This document shows, in pieces, positions 1 through 12,595 of a DNA stretch of 64,000 nt (positions are counted from its first letter, which is position 1; each line of letters starts with the position of its first letter). The translations under genes were made by a program, and so were the position numbers. Source of the DNA: Micrasema longulum (taxonomy: Eukaryota; Arthropoda; Insecta; Trichoptera; Brachycentridae). The notes under the pieces are model-generated. The model saw only the letters and a program-made list of their open reading frames with translations. It was not told the origin of the DNA and made no database searches. The stretch is taken from the NCBI GenBank assembly GCA_022494885.1, contig JAGVSM010000910.1, forward strand, positions 326,543 through 390,542. The letters are read 5' to 3'.

Positions 1-164
1 TTTTTGGAACATGAAAGCTCTTTTTACATACTTAATAATGTTTGCCTTTTAAATTTAAAAGTAAACAAACTAAAAGCTTTCTTATAGGTGTTTAGCCTAA
101 TTTTTTAAAACGCCATTTTTTTTCAAAATCGTGCCATTAAAAAGAGAAAATAAATTAACAAATT

Positions 165-430
165 TCAATAGGGATTAAGAACATTTTAGAGAAGGGAATA
201 TGATATTCTAGGCATTTACAGGGCTTATGACCTGTTTCAGTGGCCACTTTACACACACTCACCATTTTGCCTATGTTTGAACTTTGAACATCCACATTTT
301 TTAAATTCTTCCATCTGTTGAGTTTAGTGAAATAAAAGAGCTGAAACCTTTATTGTTGTAAAGAGATTAATCTGATATAATTATTTCACATACTAGGCAA
401 CGCCTGAAAACAGTTTTGCAATTTTTGACA
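165..430 (+). mobile_element. Foldback family F, partial copy 1
   Basis: The copy carries the family's diagnostic blocks: TCTAGGCATTTACAGGGCTT, GTGGCCACTTTACACAC, AAAGAGCTGAAACCTTTAT and ACTAGGCAACGCCTGAAAA. It lacks the opposite arm. Confidence 0.75.
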
Positions 431-963
431 AACCGAAAATATTATAAATAAACATTAAATAAATACAATTATTTTTAAAAGTACGTTTGTAAAAATACAT
501 AGTGATCGGAAGATTTACCTCTTTTGTAATTTTGACTAAATTTAATTACATTGGTGAAATAAAAAAACATTAAAACGAAATTTTGAAGTAACATTTGCTT
601 AATAGATAATAAATTTAACAGAGAATTACTGTAAAAAAAACTTAAATTTGTCCTAAAAAAAATATGAACTAAAATGTTTTATTTGTATTATTTTTATTAA
701 CCAATAATTAAAGGCAACATTTAACCCAGGGACTTAAGAAAGAATAGCACAAAAGTTTTAGCGGTTATAAATATTATTATTTATTTTAAAAACCTAAATT
801 AAGGTTTCTTTCCGAAACTTTCCTTAATAAATATAAACGAATGTAATGAATTTAATTATTTATAAAATTAATCATAAAATTTGTTTAATAATAAATTATT
901 CAACAAATTTTGCTTCAATATTTTGTTTTGTTTTGAGTACCAATGTACCTAAGTTTAGTCTAA

Positions 964-1096
964 TACCCGTATGCAGAGACAAAACTTAAGGTAAGGAAAG
1001 TAAGTACATTCTCTTGTCTTCACCTTCGGGTTATTCTCCGCATTTGAGATTAGAATGTACTTTCCTCACCTTAAGTTTTGTCTCTGCATACGGGTA
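964..1096. mobile_element. Short palindromic MITE, 133 bp
   Basis: Two arms of about 45 bp are inverted copies, beginning TACCCGTATGCAGAGACAAA and ending with its complement. A short loop separates them. TA at both edges may be the target duplication. Confidence 0.7.
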
Positions 1097-1339
1097 TAAA
1101 TTTCAAAAGGCAAAAATAAATCAATTCATTAAATAAAAGCAACTTTGTTTTTAACTAATTAATTTTTAATTTTTTATACCGGGTGGTTTTAATCTATACA
1201 AGCTTCTTTATCAAGGTATACTTAATTGATGAATTAAATCCTATTTTATTTTATCGATGTTTAAATATTATGCTGCGTATGGAGCTAATAAATCACGTAT
1301 TTTTGTCTTGTAAGGACGGGAAGCGTAATGTGAGATGGA

Positions 1340-1980
1340 TACGATTTTTAAAACTAGACAGGAGTGAACTAAAGGAGATATTGTTTATTTATTTTTCAAC
1401 TATTTTTTTCTTAATTTGAATCGGTTTTTTAATTTCTAAGATTTCTATGTTGTCTTATTTTAATATTTTATTTTCAACATGAAGAATTTTTAAGTGTCTA
1501 TTGAAATTATGATTATTTTCTGTTAGATGGTTTACGAATTCAGAAAAATTATTATTATTTAGGCGCCTTAAGTGTTCTTTTACTCTAATATTAAAGTTGT
1601 TTTTAGTTTTTTAAATGTATATTGAATCGCAACCATTTCAATTTAATGCGTACATGCCAGATTTATTATATTTAGGAACTTTGCCTTTGTTTTTAAACAA
1701 TGTTCCTATATTATCAGTTGTGTAGAATGCAGGTTTGACGATAGAAAATTAGATAATTGTATGGAAATTTTTTTTAAAAAATCCGCCTCCATTGTTTAGG
1801 TAGGTTTGCATTACCTATTGTGGGAGTAGAACAAACATTTTTATTCAAAAGTTTGTATTTTTGATTTAATATTTTATCAATTAAGTTCTCATTAATAATA
1901 TTGAATAAATTATATTTCAAGTACAAAAAACTTAATTTACAAAAAAGCATATGTTTTATCAAACCTACCTTTAAAAACTA
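1340..1980 (-). mobile_element. Penelope-like element remnant (RT C-terminus and GIY-YIG-type domain)
   Basis: On the minus strand, about 1740-1640 reads VKPAFYTTDNIGTLFKNKGK then VPKYNKSGMY, the typical junction between Penelope RT and its GIY-YIG endonuclease. Further on, in shifted frames, it reads RVKEHLRRLNNNNFSEFVNH and HNFNRHLKILHVENKILK, matching the Penelope RxxEH...H..HNF...ILH pattern. Frameshifts and stops show it is dead. The block at 1345-1400 is shared with the repeat at 52.79-52.85 kb. Confidence 0.75.
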
Positions 1981-2747
1981 ATTCTATTTATCTTTTTTTG
2001 TTTTTTTTTATTATTTTTTATGTTTACGTGCGTACGGTAACAGAGCTTTTACGTAAATTTGTTTTATAGATTTTACATTAAGATTTTCTAATATACACGG
2101 TATCTTTCAAGTGTAATAGTATAATGGCTTTTTGTAATGTCTTTGGAATAATAAAATTAATATACGACATCTTCGTGTCTTCTCAATTGATCTGTTGGGC
2201 ATCGAATATTTATTCTCTGTGTGCTACACTACATCGGCACATAACATCGGTTCAGATCTTACATTCATTTTTATAAAGGCACTTTTCTCACAAATATTGT
2301 AAGAGCCCTCTGGGCGTTTATAAATAAATAAATAAATAGACTGGTTTAGTTATCGCTTACATCAATATGATAGCAGTTTCCGTGAAACAAAATTAGATTC
2401 TGTAATAATTTAAGTAAATATTAATTTATTTTAAAATGACAATTGAAATCATGTCCACAGACATTCTCTTTTTCGGTTCGTTAACCCGTTAAATTATTTT
2501 GGCTCACACGGAAACTATAAACTGTAAAACAGGTCAGGCTGTTTTACCTTTTGGATATTTTGTCTTGACCAATTAATTATTATAACGGGTAGGTATATTA
2601 TTTATTTTACCTTTATATAATTAAATTGCAATGTATTGCAAAGGAGTCGGAAATTGAGTCAGTGATTTCATTTTATTTCTCCTTTAATTACTTAAGAAGT
2701 AAATTAATGTTGAAAACACTTAATTGAATATGCTACATTTATATTAT

Positions 2748-3176
2748 ACACTAGCGGATCCGACAAACGTTGTCCTGCCCGAACGTTCGCTTGTCTGCTA
2801 TTACCTTGGAAAAAGACTTTTCATTGATAAATAGGTACTTAGGTACTTGTTTGTGAATGAATTCCAAAACTAAAAATTATTCATATTAAATATTGAATTT
2901 AACTAGGTACCTCGGTAGGTATTTTTTTTGGTTGAATTCCAAAATATAAAATATTTGATTTTCTAATAAAGATTTTTTTTTGCAAATGTTAAACTCGGCT
3001 CTTCTCACCAACAGGGGGAGCACTTTATTCATGAATGTGATTTTGAGAAATGTATTTATTTATTTATTTTTAAATGGGAAGAAATTATAAGGAATGTAAG
3101 GAAAGAATCCGATGGGAGCCATAAAAATCTAATGTTGTTTGTAAACATTCAATTAAAGAAATTTTTTTAAACACAA
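2748..3176 (+). repeat. Dispersed repeat L, copy 1
   Basis: It starts ACTAGCGGATCCGACAAACG and is collinear for about 400 bp with 21629-22060, sharing GAATTCCAAAA blocks, CTTCTCACCAACAG and ATGTTGTTTGTAAACATTCA. The class is not established; similar ends are common in non-autonomous insect repeats. Confidence 0.6.
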
Positions 3177-4054
3177 AAGAACACTATCCTTTAAGATCCG
3201 TTCGGTAGTAAAAAAAATCTAGAAGTGCGATTATTATCTTATTTCTCAAATATTAATTAGACATCTCATGTACCTATTGCTCAATTAGTGTTATTGGACC
3301 GATCAAATAACAGAGCTGCGATGATTTATTTTAGTCCATTATTTACTCGAGGCTTGTGTTGAGTTTTTGCGAAACCGGAAAACATGTTTCTGTATTGTAT
3401 CGGTCTTGGCTTGACTTGGCTACAGGCGGCTGTAGAAGACGATTAGTTATTAGTTTTTTCATCTAAGCCCACGGGTTGGTCGTGGGAAGTGGCTGCGGAG
3501 TGCGCACAACTATATATGCATGTAATTTTACACTATAAATTGAACGCTAGGGTGGATCCAACCAAAAATAACACATAATAATTTTAATAAAACCTAATAG
3601 CTTTAAAGCAAAAACATCTTTATTTATGAAGTTAAAAATATTTTTAAAAAGGGTTTATTTTCAAACCAAAAATATTTTTACAAAATAAACGCTAAAATGT
3701 CACTGAACTTAATAATACCGTTTTATGGAGTAGTAATCAAGCTTTCTAAATAATCACTGTCAATTTTTTTTAAATGTAGACTGCTACTTACTACATGTTA
3801 TTAATATAAGAAATAAAAAACGACATGTAGCTTTTGATATAAAATATTAAATGCTGATAAATAAAAGTAAAAAGGATTTTTTTTTCATTGAAAAATAACA
3901 ATCGACTGATATATTAGACAAACTTAAAAAAACGTATAATTCGGAGTAATTGGTAAGAAATCCTTTATCGTGTTTTTTGTCAATAGTAATTTTTGTAGTC
4001 AATCGTTATATAATCGAATGATTTGAAAATTTTACATTGAATGTGTAATAACGT

Positions 4055-4125
4055 TTCTCAGTAGTGTCACGGACTCGCGGTTCAGAGGTCCGAGATTCAA
4101 ATCCCGATCTACCACAACTTGATAC
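4055..4125 (+). mobile_element. tRNA-like SINE head, family C
   Basis: It contains the block GTGTCACGGACTCGCGGTTC and a degenerate B box (GATTCAAATCC). It matches the copy at 13.2 kb and the inverse of 31.93-31.99 kb. The acceptor stem is not maintained, so it is not a tRNA gene. Confidence 0.6.
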
Positions 4126-5394
4126 TTACCCATTTTTAAGTACAGTTATTACAGACGAAAATGTGATAAAATATGAAAGCAAATATACGTTTATTTAAAA
4201 AAAAAATTATACATAAAAAAATGACATTTTGTGAATGTGCACATTGTTAAAAATTATATTTAAATAAAGCTTAACGATATTTAAAATAAATAATTTAAAA
4301 TGATTACTTAAGCATTTAGAGTTTGGCGATCCATCCTATTATTTATATAGGTAGTATACAGTTGAGGATAGACGTAGATAATCGCAAGGTGGTACCTACA
4401 TACTCGTGGCGGTGAGGTGCGGCCTACCCGCGGACATGTGGCCCTTTGCTGTCGGCCGCATTGTGAAAACATGTACGCAGATCTCAACGCAGAATATCAT
4501 TTGAAATTGTGTGTGTACTGAAAAAACTGCTTAGTGCAAGATTCAATCAACATTTACGAGTAGTCATACTTTTTCTGAATGAAATATACCTTAGATTCTT
4601 GACACGAAAAAAGTTACCAGACCAGTATTGAAAGGTTATATTTTAAGAAAAAAATCTGATAGTTTCACTTCGTCGCCATGTAAAAATCGATTTCTAAGAA
4701 TTCATTTCGTCTCCTAAAGTTATTCTCTTCTGACGAGTGAACGTAAAAGTTTTTAATGCACTAATAACTGAGTGTAATATTTTCACTACAAAATAAATAT
4801 TTACGTTGTTTATTACTTGCTCAAATATTGCGATTATGGGTCTTTTTTAGTTACTTAGTTTAATGGAAAATTTGAATCAAGTCGTGTGAACCTTTAACTT
4901 CCGATGTGAAATCCGCGACATAACCACTGAACTGCAACTAGACTCAAGAGTCACAGCCTCAATAATCTAAGTCATCTCTTTTATGTTTTTAAATTGTTGT
5001 ACACAAAAGGTAAAATAAAGAAACCCATTTTAACAACAACTAACAGTTATTATCCCTTTTTTTATTAAACTAAACGTTTTTCGGTACAGCTGGCCCACAG
5101 TGTTTTGCATAACCATAACTTTTACTTATAAATTGAAATTTTTTATTAATGTATTTTTTAACCTTTTATAGGACACATTTTGTGTTAATTTGCGTCTTGG
5201 AAACCTAATAAACCTATTGCATTAAAAAAAGCCGAGGGGAATACTGATCAACCAGTGTACGTTATTACGATACGCTTGTGACATAAGACTTATTGTTAGT
5301 AAGGAATATTAGAAAATAAATACCTCAATTTTGATGGATATTTTTCTAGGTATCCTATAAAATGTTAAGCCAGTTCCTATTTATTTACATGCAT

Positions 5395-5478
5395 AATTTT
5401 ATTGTACATAATAATGTACAATAAAATTATGTACATTATTATGTACAATAATAATGTACATTATTATGTACAATAAAT
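5395..5478. repeat. Palindromic TACATAATAATGTACA array
   Basis: Alternating TTATTGTACATAATAATGTA units and their inverse form a strong AT hairpin. This looks like simple-sequence expansion rather than a gene. Confidence 0.6.
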
Positions 5479-5585
5479 ATGAGACAATAAGTCCCAACTC
5501 CATGGGACTAAAAGTCCTGTGTTGAGATGGGACGGCAATCATATGACACAGACACATGAGTATATCACCACAAATATAGGATTAG
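5479..5585 (+). repeat. Dispersed repeat M, copy without SINE
   Basis: It carries AAGTCCCAACTCCATGGGAC then GTTGAGATGGGAC and ACACATGAGTAT. The same segment recurs at 53660-53925, where a SINE separates CCATGG from GTTGAGATGGG. Confidence 0.6.
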
Positions 5586-6104
5586 AAACATCAAAAATAA
5601 TTATAAAAAATATTTAAAAAAAAAATAAATATATACATGGCACATCAATATGGTAAACAGTAAACTCAAGCATTTGTTCTAAAGATTAGTTATTTATCAC
5701 AAAGATGTATCATTCAGGGGTTAAACTAAGGATAATGTCAATGTTTGGAAGTAAAAACATAAAAGTACAACTTACATATTATAAAAAATAATGTAGGTTA
5801 GCACGTTCCATTAGAATATAATAATATTCTTAAGATTCTATGGTTTTTTTGTTTATAAAATGCCATACAAATTATTGTTTAAAAAATACCTTGGACTGGC
5901 CACGTTAACGAAAACGATTGAATGATTAAAAGCAGTACGTCATTTTATTAAACAAAGCATGTTGAAGGTAGATGCGTACTATAAGTAGGGACAATGCTTG
6001 GGGAGATTAGGTTAGTAATATATAGTTATATATAGTTGGATAATTTATATAGCGCCATTTTTGTGAAAATCACCTCAAGGGCGCTGAACAATTAATAAAT
6101 ATCC

Positions 6105-6480
6105 CAGTACGTCTTGCAGCTACAGAGCGCATGGACGGTTGGGATTCTAGTTCCTCGTTTTCAATTAAGAAAAAAAAATTATAACAGATAGGAGCTAGAT
6201 TACAGGACGTCTTGCAGCTATAGAGCGCATAGACAGCCCCCATTTACACATTTTAAAAATTGACAAATAAATTTAGTGTATTAATGATACTAAAAAAAAT
6301 AAAAATAATATGAATAATAAAAGGAGTAAGATTGCAACACGTCTTGCAGCTACTAAGCGCATAGACGATTGGAATTCTAGACCCCATTTATAAAATTTAG
6401 GTATTTTAAAGTTGGTATATGAAAGCTAGATAACCAATCATCGTGCAGCTACAAAACGCATGGACGAGTGGAATTCCAGC
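6105..6480. repeat. Irregular tandem repeat, four copies
   Basis: The motif CGTCTTGCAGCTACAGAGCG followed by CATGGACG and GGATTCTAG begins near 6109, 6208, 6340 and 6440. Spacing is 98-132 bp and the spacers diverge. Confidence 0.65.
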
Positions 6481-8550
6481 AAAGTTAGAATGATATCAAT
6501 AAATTTATAAAAAATAGAGCATAGTAGTAAGTTTGTCAAGTGTTCATGCCAAGAACTAATCAATAAAAAACTAAATAAATAAAGCACTGTTTCAACTCCA
6601 TGGTTAACAAAGGGAGATAGATGTCCGAAGAGAATCTTTTGTAGACAGTAGGTAGATATCGTCACCATGTGGTCCACTAGGCTGCTGGAGAATTTCTGGA
6701 AACGCACGTGTGTAGACTGGGGGATTATGCCTATTGTTCCAACGACTTGGTGTTCAAATGATATCATGCCTTTTCCCTAGCGAAATTTAACAAAGATGGC
6801 AGGTAAAGATTGTTTCTTAGTTATGTGTGATGGTTTAGTTGTTAACTATGGGGAGTTTTTATTATATACAGAGATAAAAGCTTCGCCGCGAGTTATTCAG
6901 TACAGCGGCTGCTCGTTAGACGAAAATGTGCAGTGAAAAACGTAAGCCAATTTTCTCCATTCTTAGTAACGAAGGGTGTACTGTGGATTATGTTGCACCT
7001 ACATAGTAGGGATGCAAACAAACTATTATCAATACCGAATTATTTATTATAACCGGTTTCTACATTTATTGACTTGGATCGTCGGCAGCCCTAGTGAAAA
7101 TCAAAGCACGTGAAAAATCTATTCATGTTTCATTTTTATAATTATCATTGCATTAAAAAAAAACAAGGCACTGTTTACTTACAAAACAATATTATGGTTA
7201 TATAGGTAGTTCAAAGTGCATTTAAAAATAATTTATTCTAATCGTATCATATTGCTGGTAAGCATAAAACAGACGGAATAATATCTTAACAAGGAATTTG
7301 GGACGCTACATATATGTACATTTATACATGTCTCGATAGCTATCAATTTAAAAAAGGTAAAAACGCTATAAAATTATGTATTTCTTTTATTGTAATGTCA
7401 ATAATAAAGTTTATTTCGTCTGTTGTAAAATTAAAAAAAATGTTGGTAAAGTTAAATAGACTGTTAACATTGTTGATAAAACATACTCCGTTTGCGCTTC
7501 AATTATTTTTCTATTTAATACGTACAATAAAGTCACATTTATTACAGGGTTTATTAAATTAAGTACAGTATTTTGCTATTTTAATGCTGTTCCTCTCCAA
7601 AGAGACAAGCCCCTGTTCTGAGCTTGGAGAGGAACTTACACTGAGTTAATAGTAGGTACAAGTATTTTATATAATAAAAATGCAATACATTGTCATTTTT
7701 AATTAGTCCTTGTAAATCATCTAGCTATTTTTTTGGAAGGCGTTCTTTTAATTTAATTTTCAATTGATTTAAATGTTTTATTTTCTTTTGGGAGGCTATT
7801 TAAGTTTTTATGCCTAAATAAACGTAATGTTGCTGTATTTATAATATATAACTATGAATCACGATTGTATCACAATTAAGCAAGTAATAATAAGAAAAAT
7901 ATCGATTATCTCAGTAACCGGTGGTGTGTTACTCGATTACTCGATCGCGTCCCTATGGACTATAGAGCATGGTACGCAACAATTCGAGCATCTGAGAACT
8001 CAGCATCTTGTATATCTGCCTCTCGCGATACGACCGAGTTATTATAGTAATTAAACCTAACCTATAATATAGGAGCGGTGATAAAACAGATCCCATCTGA
8101 CCGTGTGATTCTGGCTTATTATGCACTCAGCATATTATTGCGTGCAAAGGAAGCAATTATTATTATGAAGATTTAAAAGGATAAAACTGCGTGGGTGCGT
8201 AGCATACGCCGTACGGCTAGAACATTGATTAATCGTAGATAATTTAAAGTGTTTATTTTTTAATTCACGAGTAACGAATATATGCAATTAGTCAGCCAAT
8301 AGTGCAGTGACCAGCGGGTACCTACTAACATACGTGGGTTCAATTTAATATAAAATCTAGCGTTTATCCTGTAGTACCCATTACGTGAAGATTTTTAATT
8401 ATTATAATAAGTCGTTGGGTTTCTGGCATAACTTGGTAGCAAGATTACATTCATTTAACAGAATATTATTTCTTTTTTAAATTCATATTCTATTGTTAAT
8501 GATAATATTTTTAACATCTTTTGTAAAGTTATAAAAATAAAACACGAGTG
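6481..8550. other. No gene recognised
   Basis: Only short AT-rich open frames occur here. A minus-strand frame at 6438-6767 overlaps the tandem repeat and does not look like a conserved protein. A perfect 12-bp inverted repeat lies at 7589-7600/7624-7635 (GTTCCTCTCCAA). Confidence 0.35.
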
Positions 8551-8554
8551 ATAC

Positions 8555-9200
8555 TTTAATCCAAAAATTTGGAAAATCCAGTGACCGGTTTCATCGCTTT
8601 CGCGACATCTTCGAGACTAGAATTTTCACTTACAAACTTAAATCTTTTGTAAAGGTTGTCTGAGTCTTTTGTTCAGTTTTGTCTCATAGTTTATTGTATA
8701 ATTTCAGTCCCTTGTTTATTAGTCTCGACTGTCCTTGTCTCGTTTTAAAATGTAGTAAATGATATTGTTCTGATATTCTTGTATTGTAAATTTGTACAAC
8801 AATTTTTTGCAAGTTTTAGTTCTTCGTCTACAACTACATTAGAGGCTTTATGAATAAATTTTAAGGATTCTAGTTGAAAGAGTTCAGTTATATTTAATTG
8901 TTTCGTTTGTTTAAAGAGTTCTTAGGAGGTCATATACTCACATTACTATTTGATTATGCTATATTTGTAGTCTATTTATATCATTTTGATTTCCTGTTCC
9001 CTATAGTAGTTGCATATAACAAAATTTAGTTTTTACATAGGCTTCATACATGAGATTTTTTTCGTTTTTGGAACTTGGCACTTTTAATGTTAAAAGTTAA
9101 TACCAAATTAACAATTCAAACAAAACTGCAAACTGAATTCTTTTTTGTATTTATTTGTAATTTATTATACCCTTTAAACAACGATTGTTTGAAGACGTTT
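8555..9200 (-). mobile_element. Penelope-type end with hammerhead-like motif, family D
   Basis: On the minus strand, 8620-8579 carries CTCGAAGATGTCGC, a GAAA loop, GCGAT and GAAACCGGTC, a hammerhead-like core resembling the other Penelope ends here. The following AT-rich sequence resembles Penelope 3' regions but has no readable domain. Confidence 0.4.
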
Positions 9201-9495
9201 CAGTTTTCGAAAATTTGTAGTTGCTAATTAGTGTCAGAAACCCGACGAAATTATGAATTATACAATAGTTGTGGGGGTAAAATTACTATGCACGTTAATA
9301 CTTAGTGAAGAAAATGATCAGATTTTATTAACTTAAAACCCACATTTTTCTATAATATTATTTAGGAAAATTGTTTTTTTTTTTCTAAAAAAATATGTAT
9401 ACTAAACATAGCAAAAATATCTATAGATGGCATTCTATCACGCTATTGTTAGAAAAATCACCTAATTTTTTTTTTTATAATTTCCCTTAATTTTG

Positions 9496-9670
9496 GTTAC
9501 ATTAAAGGCAAAGTGATCAATGTAACGCTTCAGGTGACAGTCTAGGAACAATGAAATATCGCAGTGTAGAACCACCTATAAACCAATATTGCATGTCCAC
9601 CTTGCAAGGAATTGATCTCAACTTCAATCATGGTAGGCGAACGCGCTTAACAGTACACTACGAGGCCGAC
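9496..9670 (-). mobile_element. SINE family A, degraded copy
   Basis: It ends in the inverse tRNA-like head (CTACGAGGCCGAC) and carries the family body (ACGCTTCAGGTGACAGTCTA). Homologous copies occur at 22.7, 33.5 and 58.0 kb. Confidence 0.65.
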
Positions 9671-9949
9671 TAACCTCTATTTTATTTTCGTTTTGAGGAG
9701 TTCTTCATGAAATAAATCTAACAAGTTTATACATTTATCAGTACTAGGTTCCATCCAGGAAGCCGAAACAAATAAAAATTATTATTGAAGTTAAAAAAGA
9801 GAGGGGAAAAATGTCTTCCGACACTTTCGAGATAAATTTTACTTACTAATAAATTTATTGTTATTTGGGTAAAAAGCGAGTTATTAATTTTAAAAACCTA
9901 TTAATTTGTATAAACTAATTTTGTGCTGTTTTAATAAAACCTGTGTTAA

Positions 9950-10658
9950 GGCTGTAGTAGGGTAAAACGAACGCAAAATTAGATAGTCATACAATTTTGC
10001 CATTTTAAAACTAAAGTTTTTTTTTCATCGGGCAATACTAAAGTATACTGACCTTCAGACTAGCCCTAATCGCTTTCGAAAAGGCTGGTCTGAAGGTCGC
10101 GAAAAAGTCAATAAGATATTGTTTTGAATTGAATATTACAACCAGATTAACTTATTTTTTCAAAAAAAAGTATGCAATCCTATAAAAAGAGGTTTTACCT
10201 AAAGTATTTCCATATTTTTATTTTTTTAAGTATTACCGAAGGCATAATTTTAAGTAGAAATAAAGGAAAATGTCACAAAAATGTATGTGATTTAAAATGC
10301 TTGTATTTTTTTACAAAAACAAAAAATTAAAATTTAGCCACATCCACTTTTATGTAAACTGTATGATCTTTAAATTATTATGACCAATTTTTGTTCAATA
10401 CTTAGGTCTTTATTGAGATCCTAGATACCTAAGTTTAGTCTAAATTTGAAATGGCGTAATCTGCCGGTCTAAAAGTAATTATATTTTAGTTAAATAAAAC
10501 TTTTAAGTACATTTTTTAACAGAAATACATTTAAAAAATATTATTTTTATCTTATTAATGTTTTTTTTATTATTGCCCGATTTAAAAAAAACATTCGTTT
10601 TAAAATAGCAAAATCGTATGATTTCCTAATTTTGCGTTCGTTTTACCCGATTACAGCC
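9950..10658. mobile_element. Non-autonomous DNA transposon with ~90-bp TIRs and TTAA target duplication
   Basis: The left end GGCTGTAGTAGGGTAAAACG is matched by the inverse of the right end over about 90 bp. Both ends abut TTAA (9946-9949 and 10659-10662), the duplication expected for piggyBac-type elements. The 709-bp element has no transposase frame. Inside is a 16-bp hairpin with one mismatch (10050-10065/10083-10098). Confidence 0.75.
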
Positions 10659-11064
10659 TTAAGTCATTATTCGTCTAAACGTGGTTTCTAGTTGAGTTTT
10701 TGTCTTCAAGATTGCGAAGTTTCCATACTTTCTTGTTTGTTTTGTGGCAAGTGAATCAGTAACGTGTCATTTAAGTTTCTCTTTATGTCACATCTGTCCC
10801 AAATATCCTCTTGAGGGGGATTAACGTCTCAAAGTAAAGTAACCGCAACAATAATGAGTCATCTAAGTACTACCCACAAGTCTGGTGTGGGATTAAACAA
10901 ACACATTGAGCATATAGATTAAGTTTAACAATTACGTAATAATAGACTCACATTGGTTATATTAATGACCGGAGCAGACCGCTCGACCATACCACGCGTT
11001 ACACCTTTATGACTCTAAAAATCTGCATAATTATGCACATCAAAACTTTATTTTTTTAACAATA

Positions 11065-11635
11065 TTTTTAGTTTGTCCAAATTTTAGTAGACAAGGACTG
11101 GATTCAACTTCCTGGGGAGCTATTTACATTAAAATATTACAACAGAGATGAAGAACATTTAAGAGACGGTAATATAGAAGTCTAGGCATCTACAGGGCTC
11201 ATGATGTTAAATTTTCTTCATCTCTGTTATAATATGTTAATATAAACAGCTCCCCGGGGAGTTGAATCCAGTCCTTGTCTACAAAAATTTGGACTTACTC
11301 AAAATATTGTTGATAAATCCACCTGGTCTATGAAGAAGTATCGAAATTGAAAAAATAACATTTTCTTGCGTTGCCTAGTATGTAGGTGAAATAATTCAGT
11401 TAGACGAATCTCACCCGCATAAATAAAGGTTTCAGCTCTTTAACTTCACAAACATCAACAGATAAAATAATTGAAGGAATATAGATGTTCAAATATGGGC
11501 AGAATGGTGAATGTTACACAGTGTGTAAAGTGGCCACTTAAACCAACCATTGACCGGTCATAAGCCCTGTAGATGCCAAGACTTCTATATTACCCTCTCT
11601 TAAATGTTCTTCATCTCTGTTGTAATATTTTTATT
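11065..11635. mobile_element. Foldback family F, copy 2 (nested inverted repeats)
   Basis: An outer inverted pair (TAGACAAGGACTGGATTCAA and its complement) encloses an inner hairpin beginning TTACAACAGAGATGAAGAAC. A further inverted-orientation arm runs to 11625, ending ATGTTCTTCATCTCTGTTGT. No coding capacity is seen. Confidence 0.8.
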
Positions 11636-11784
11636 ATTTTAATTTTTGTTCAAAATTTTAGATAAATTTTATGTAAGGTATTCGGAATCAAGATTGAGAT
11701 GACGTACTCGTATCATTAAATAAACCGCACCTAATATTTTCTCCGCGTCCTGGTGAATATGCAAACTAGAAAAGTGTTTTCGAA

Positions 11785-12083
11785 AACAAAAATCCTGAAT
11801 AAAGAAATCAAGTGGAGATATAACTATGTCCTCCTTGTGGTGTGGAGGTTAGTCCGTTTGCGTATCATGCTTGAGGTCCCAGGTTTGATCCCTTGCAGGA
11901 GGATATGATGTTACTGGCTTTAAAGAAGGTTCTGCACGGAAATTAAATTTTTTTTTAGACCGGCATCTAAAGCGTAATCACCTTACCTTCCATGTAATAG
12001 TTGATCCAGATACGCTACAATTGGGAGAGCCAATTCGGAACCCCCTGAACCGCAGAGTACGGATAGAGAAATGATGATGATGA
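11785..12083 (+). mobile_element. SINE family A, copy with head and tail
   Basis: A tRNA-like head (TCCTTGTGGTGTGGAGGTTA, B box GGTTTGATCC) is followed by a 3' body and an ATGATGATGATGA tail. The upstream flank TCCTGAATAAAGAAATCAAG is shared with the copy at 49.5 kb, so the element begins before the tRNA head. Confidence 0.75.
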
Positions 12084-12221
12084 ATTTCGCATAGTGAAAT
12101 TTCAGCAACTCATTTACGTTTATGCCTAAAACTTTGTCACTACAATAAAAGCTGAATTACTTTCCGCAAATTAAATTAACGTTTCAATGAAATCTGTTCT
12201 GGTTTATTTATTTATATTTAG

Positions 12222-12595
12222 TATACAGAGTGTTCGTTAAACCCTGTCACATCTGAAACCACGATGATCAGTATGGGCAAGAAGACATATTGGCATATTC
12301 AAAAAATATTTAGATTGAAGAAATTAAAAAAAATAAAATATTTTAAAAAGCAAACGGTTGCTTACTTCTTCAGGGGAAAAGCGAGAGGGGCGTGGCAGCG
12401 CGGTTGGTGGTGTATCAGACTCCTACTTTCCCATCCTCGTTTCTTCTCTGCAGAAGTATGCAACCGTTTGTTTTTTATATTTAAAAAAAATATACATACT
12501 TTCTAAAAATTTATTTTTATGTGCCAATATGTCTTCTTGCTCATACTGATCATCGTGGATTCAGATGTGTCAGGGTTTAAAGAACACCTGTATAT
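12222..12595. mobile_element. Long-TIR palindromic MITE, family H
   Basis: The ends TATACAGAGTGTTCGTTAAA and its near-complement at 12570-12595 extend inward through CACGATGATCAGTATG and AGAAGACATATTGGCA to a central AAACGGTTGC/GCAACCGTTT pair. The whole element is close to one hairpin. Open frames across it are by-products. Confidence 0.8.

Larger units (their letters stand above)
1981..5390. other. AT-rich intergenic DNA with no gene seen
   Basis: Apart from repeat L and a SINE head, no coding signal was found. Two small GC-richer patches (3410-3510, with TATATATGCAT nearby, and 4380-4480) could be 5' exons or promoters, but nothing in them is decisive. Confidence 0.4.

Noticed and set aside
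6438..6767. 109-codon minus-strand frame
   Set aside because: It overlaps the fourfold repeat, has no recognisable motif and no exon context.
9946..10662. Calling the TTAA element a piggyBac gene
   Set aside because: No transposase frame is present; only the ends and target site suggest that superfamily.
12264..12549. Two overlapping plus-strand frames
   Set aside because: They lie wholly inside the palindromic MITE H.
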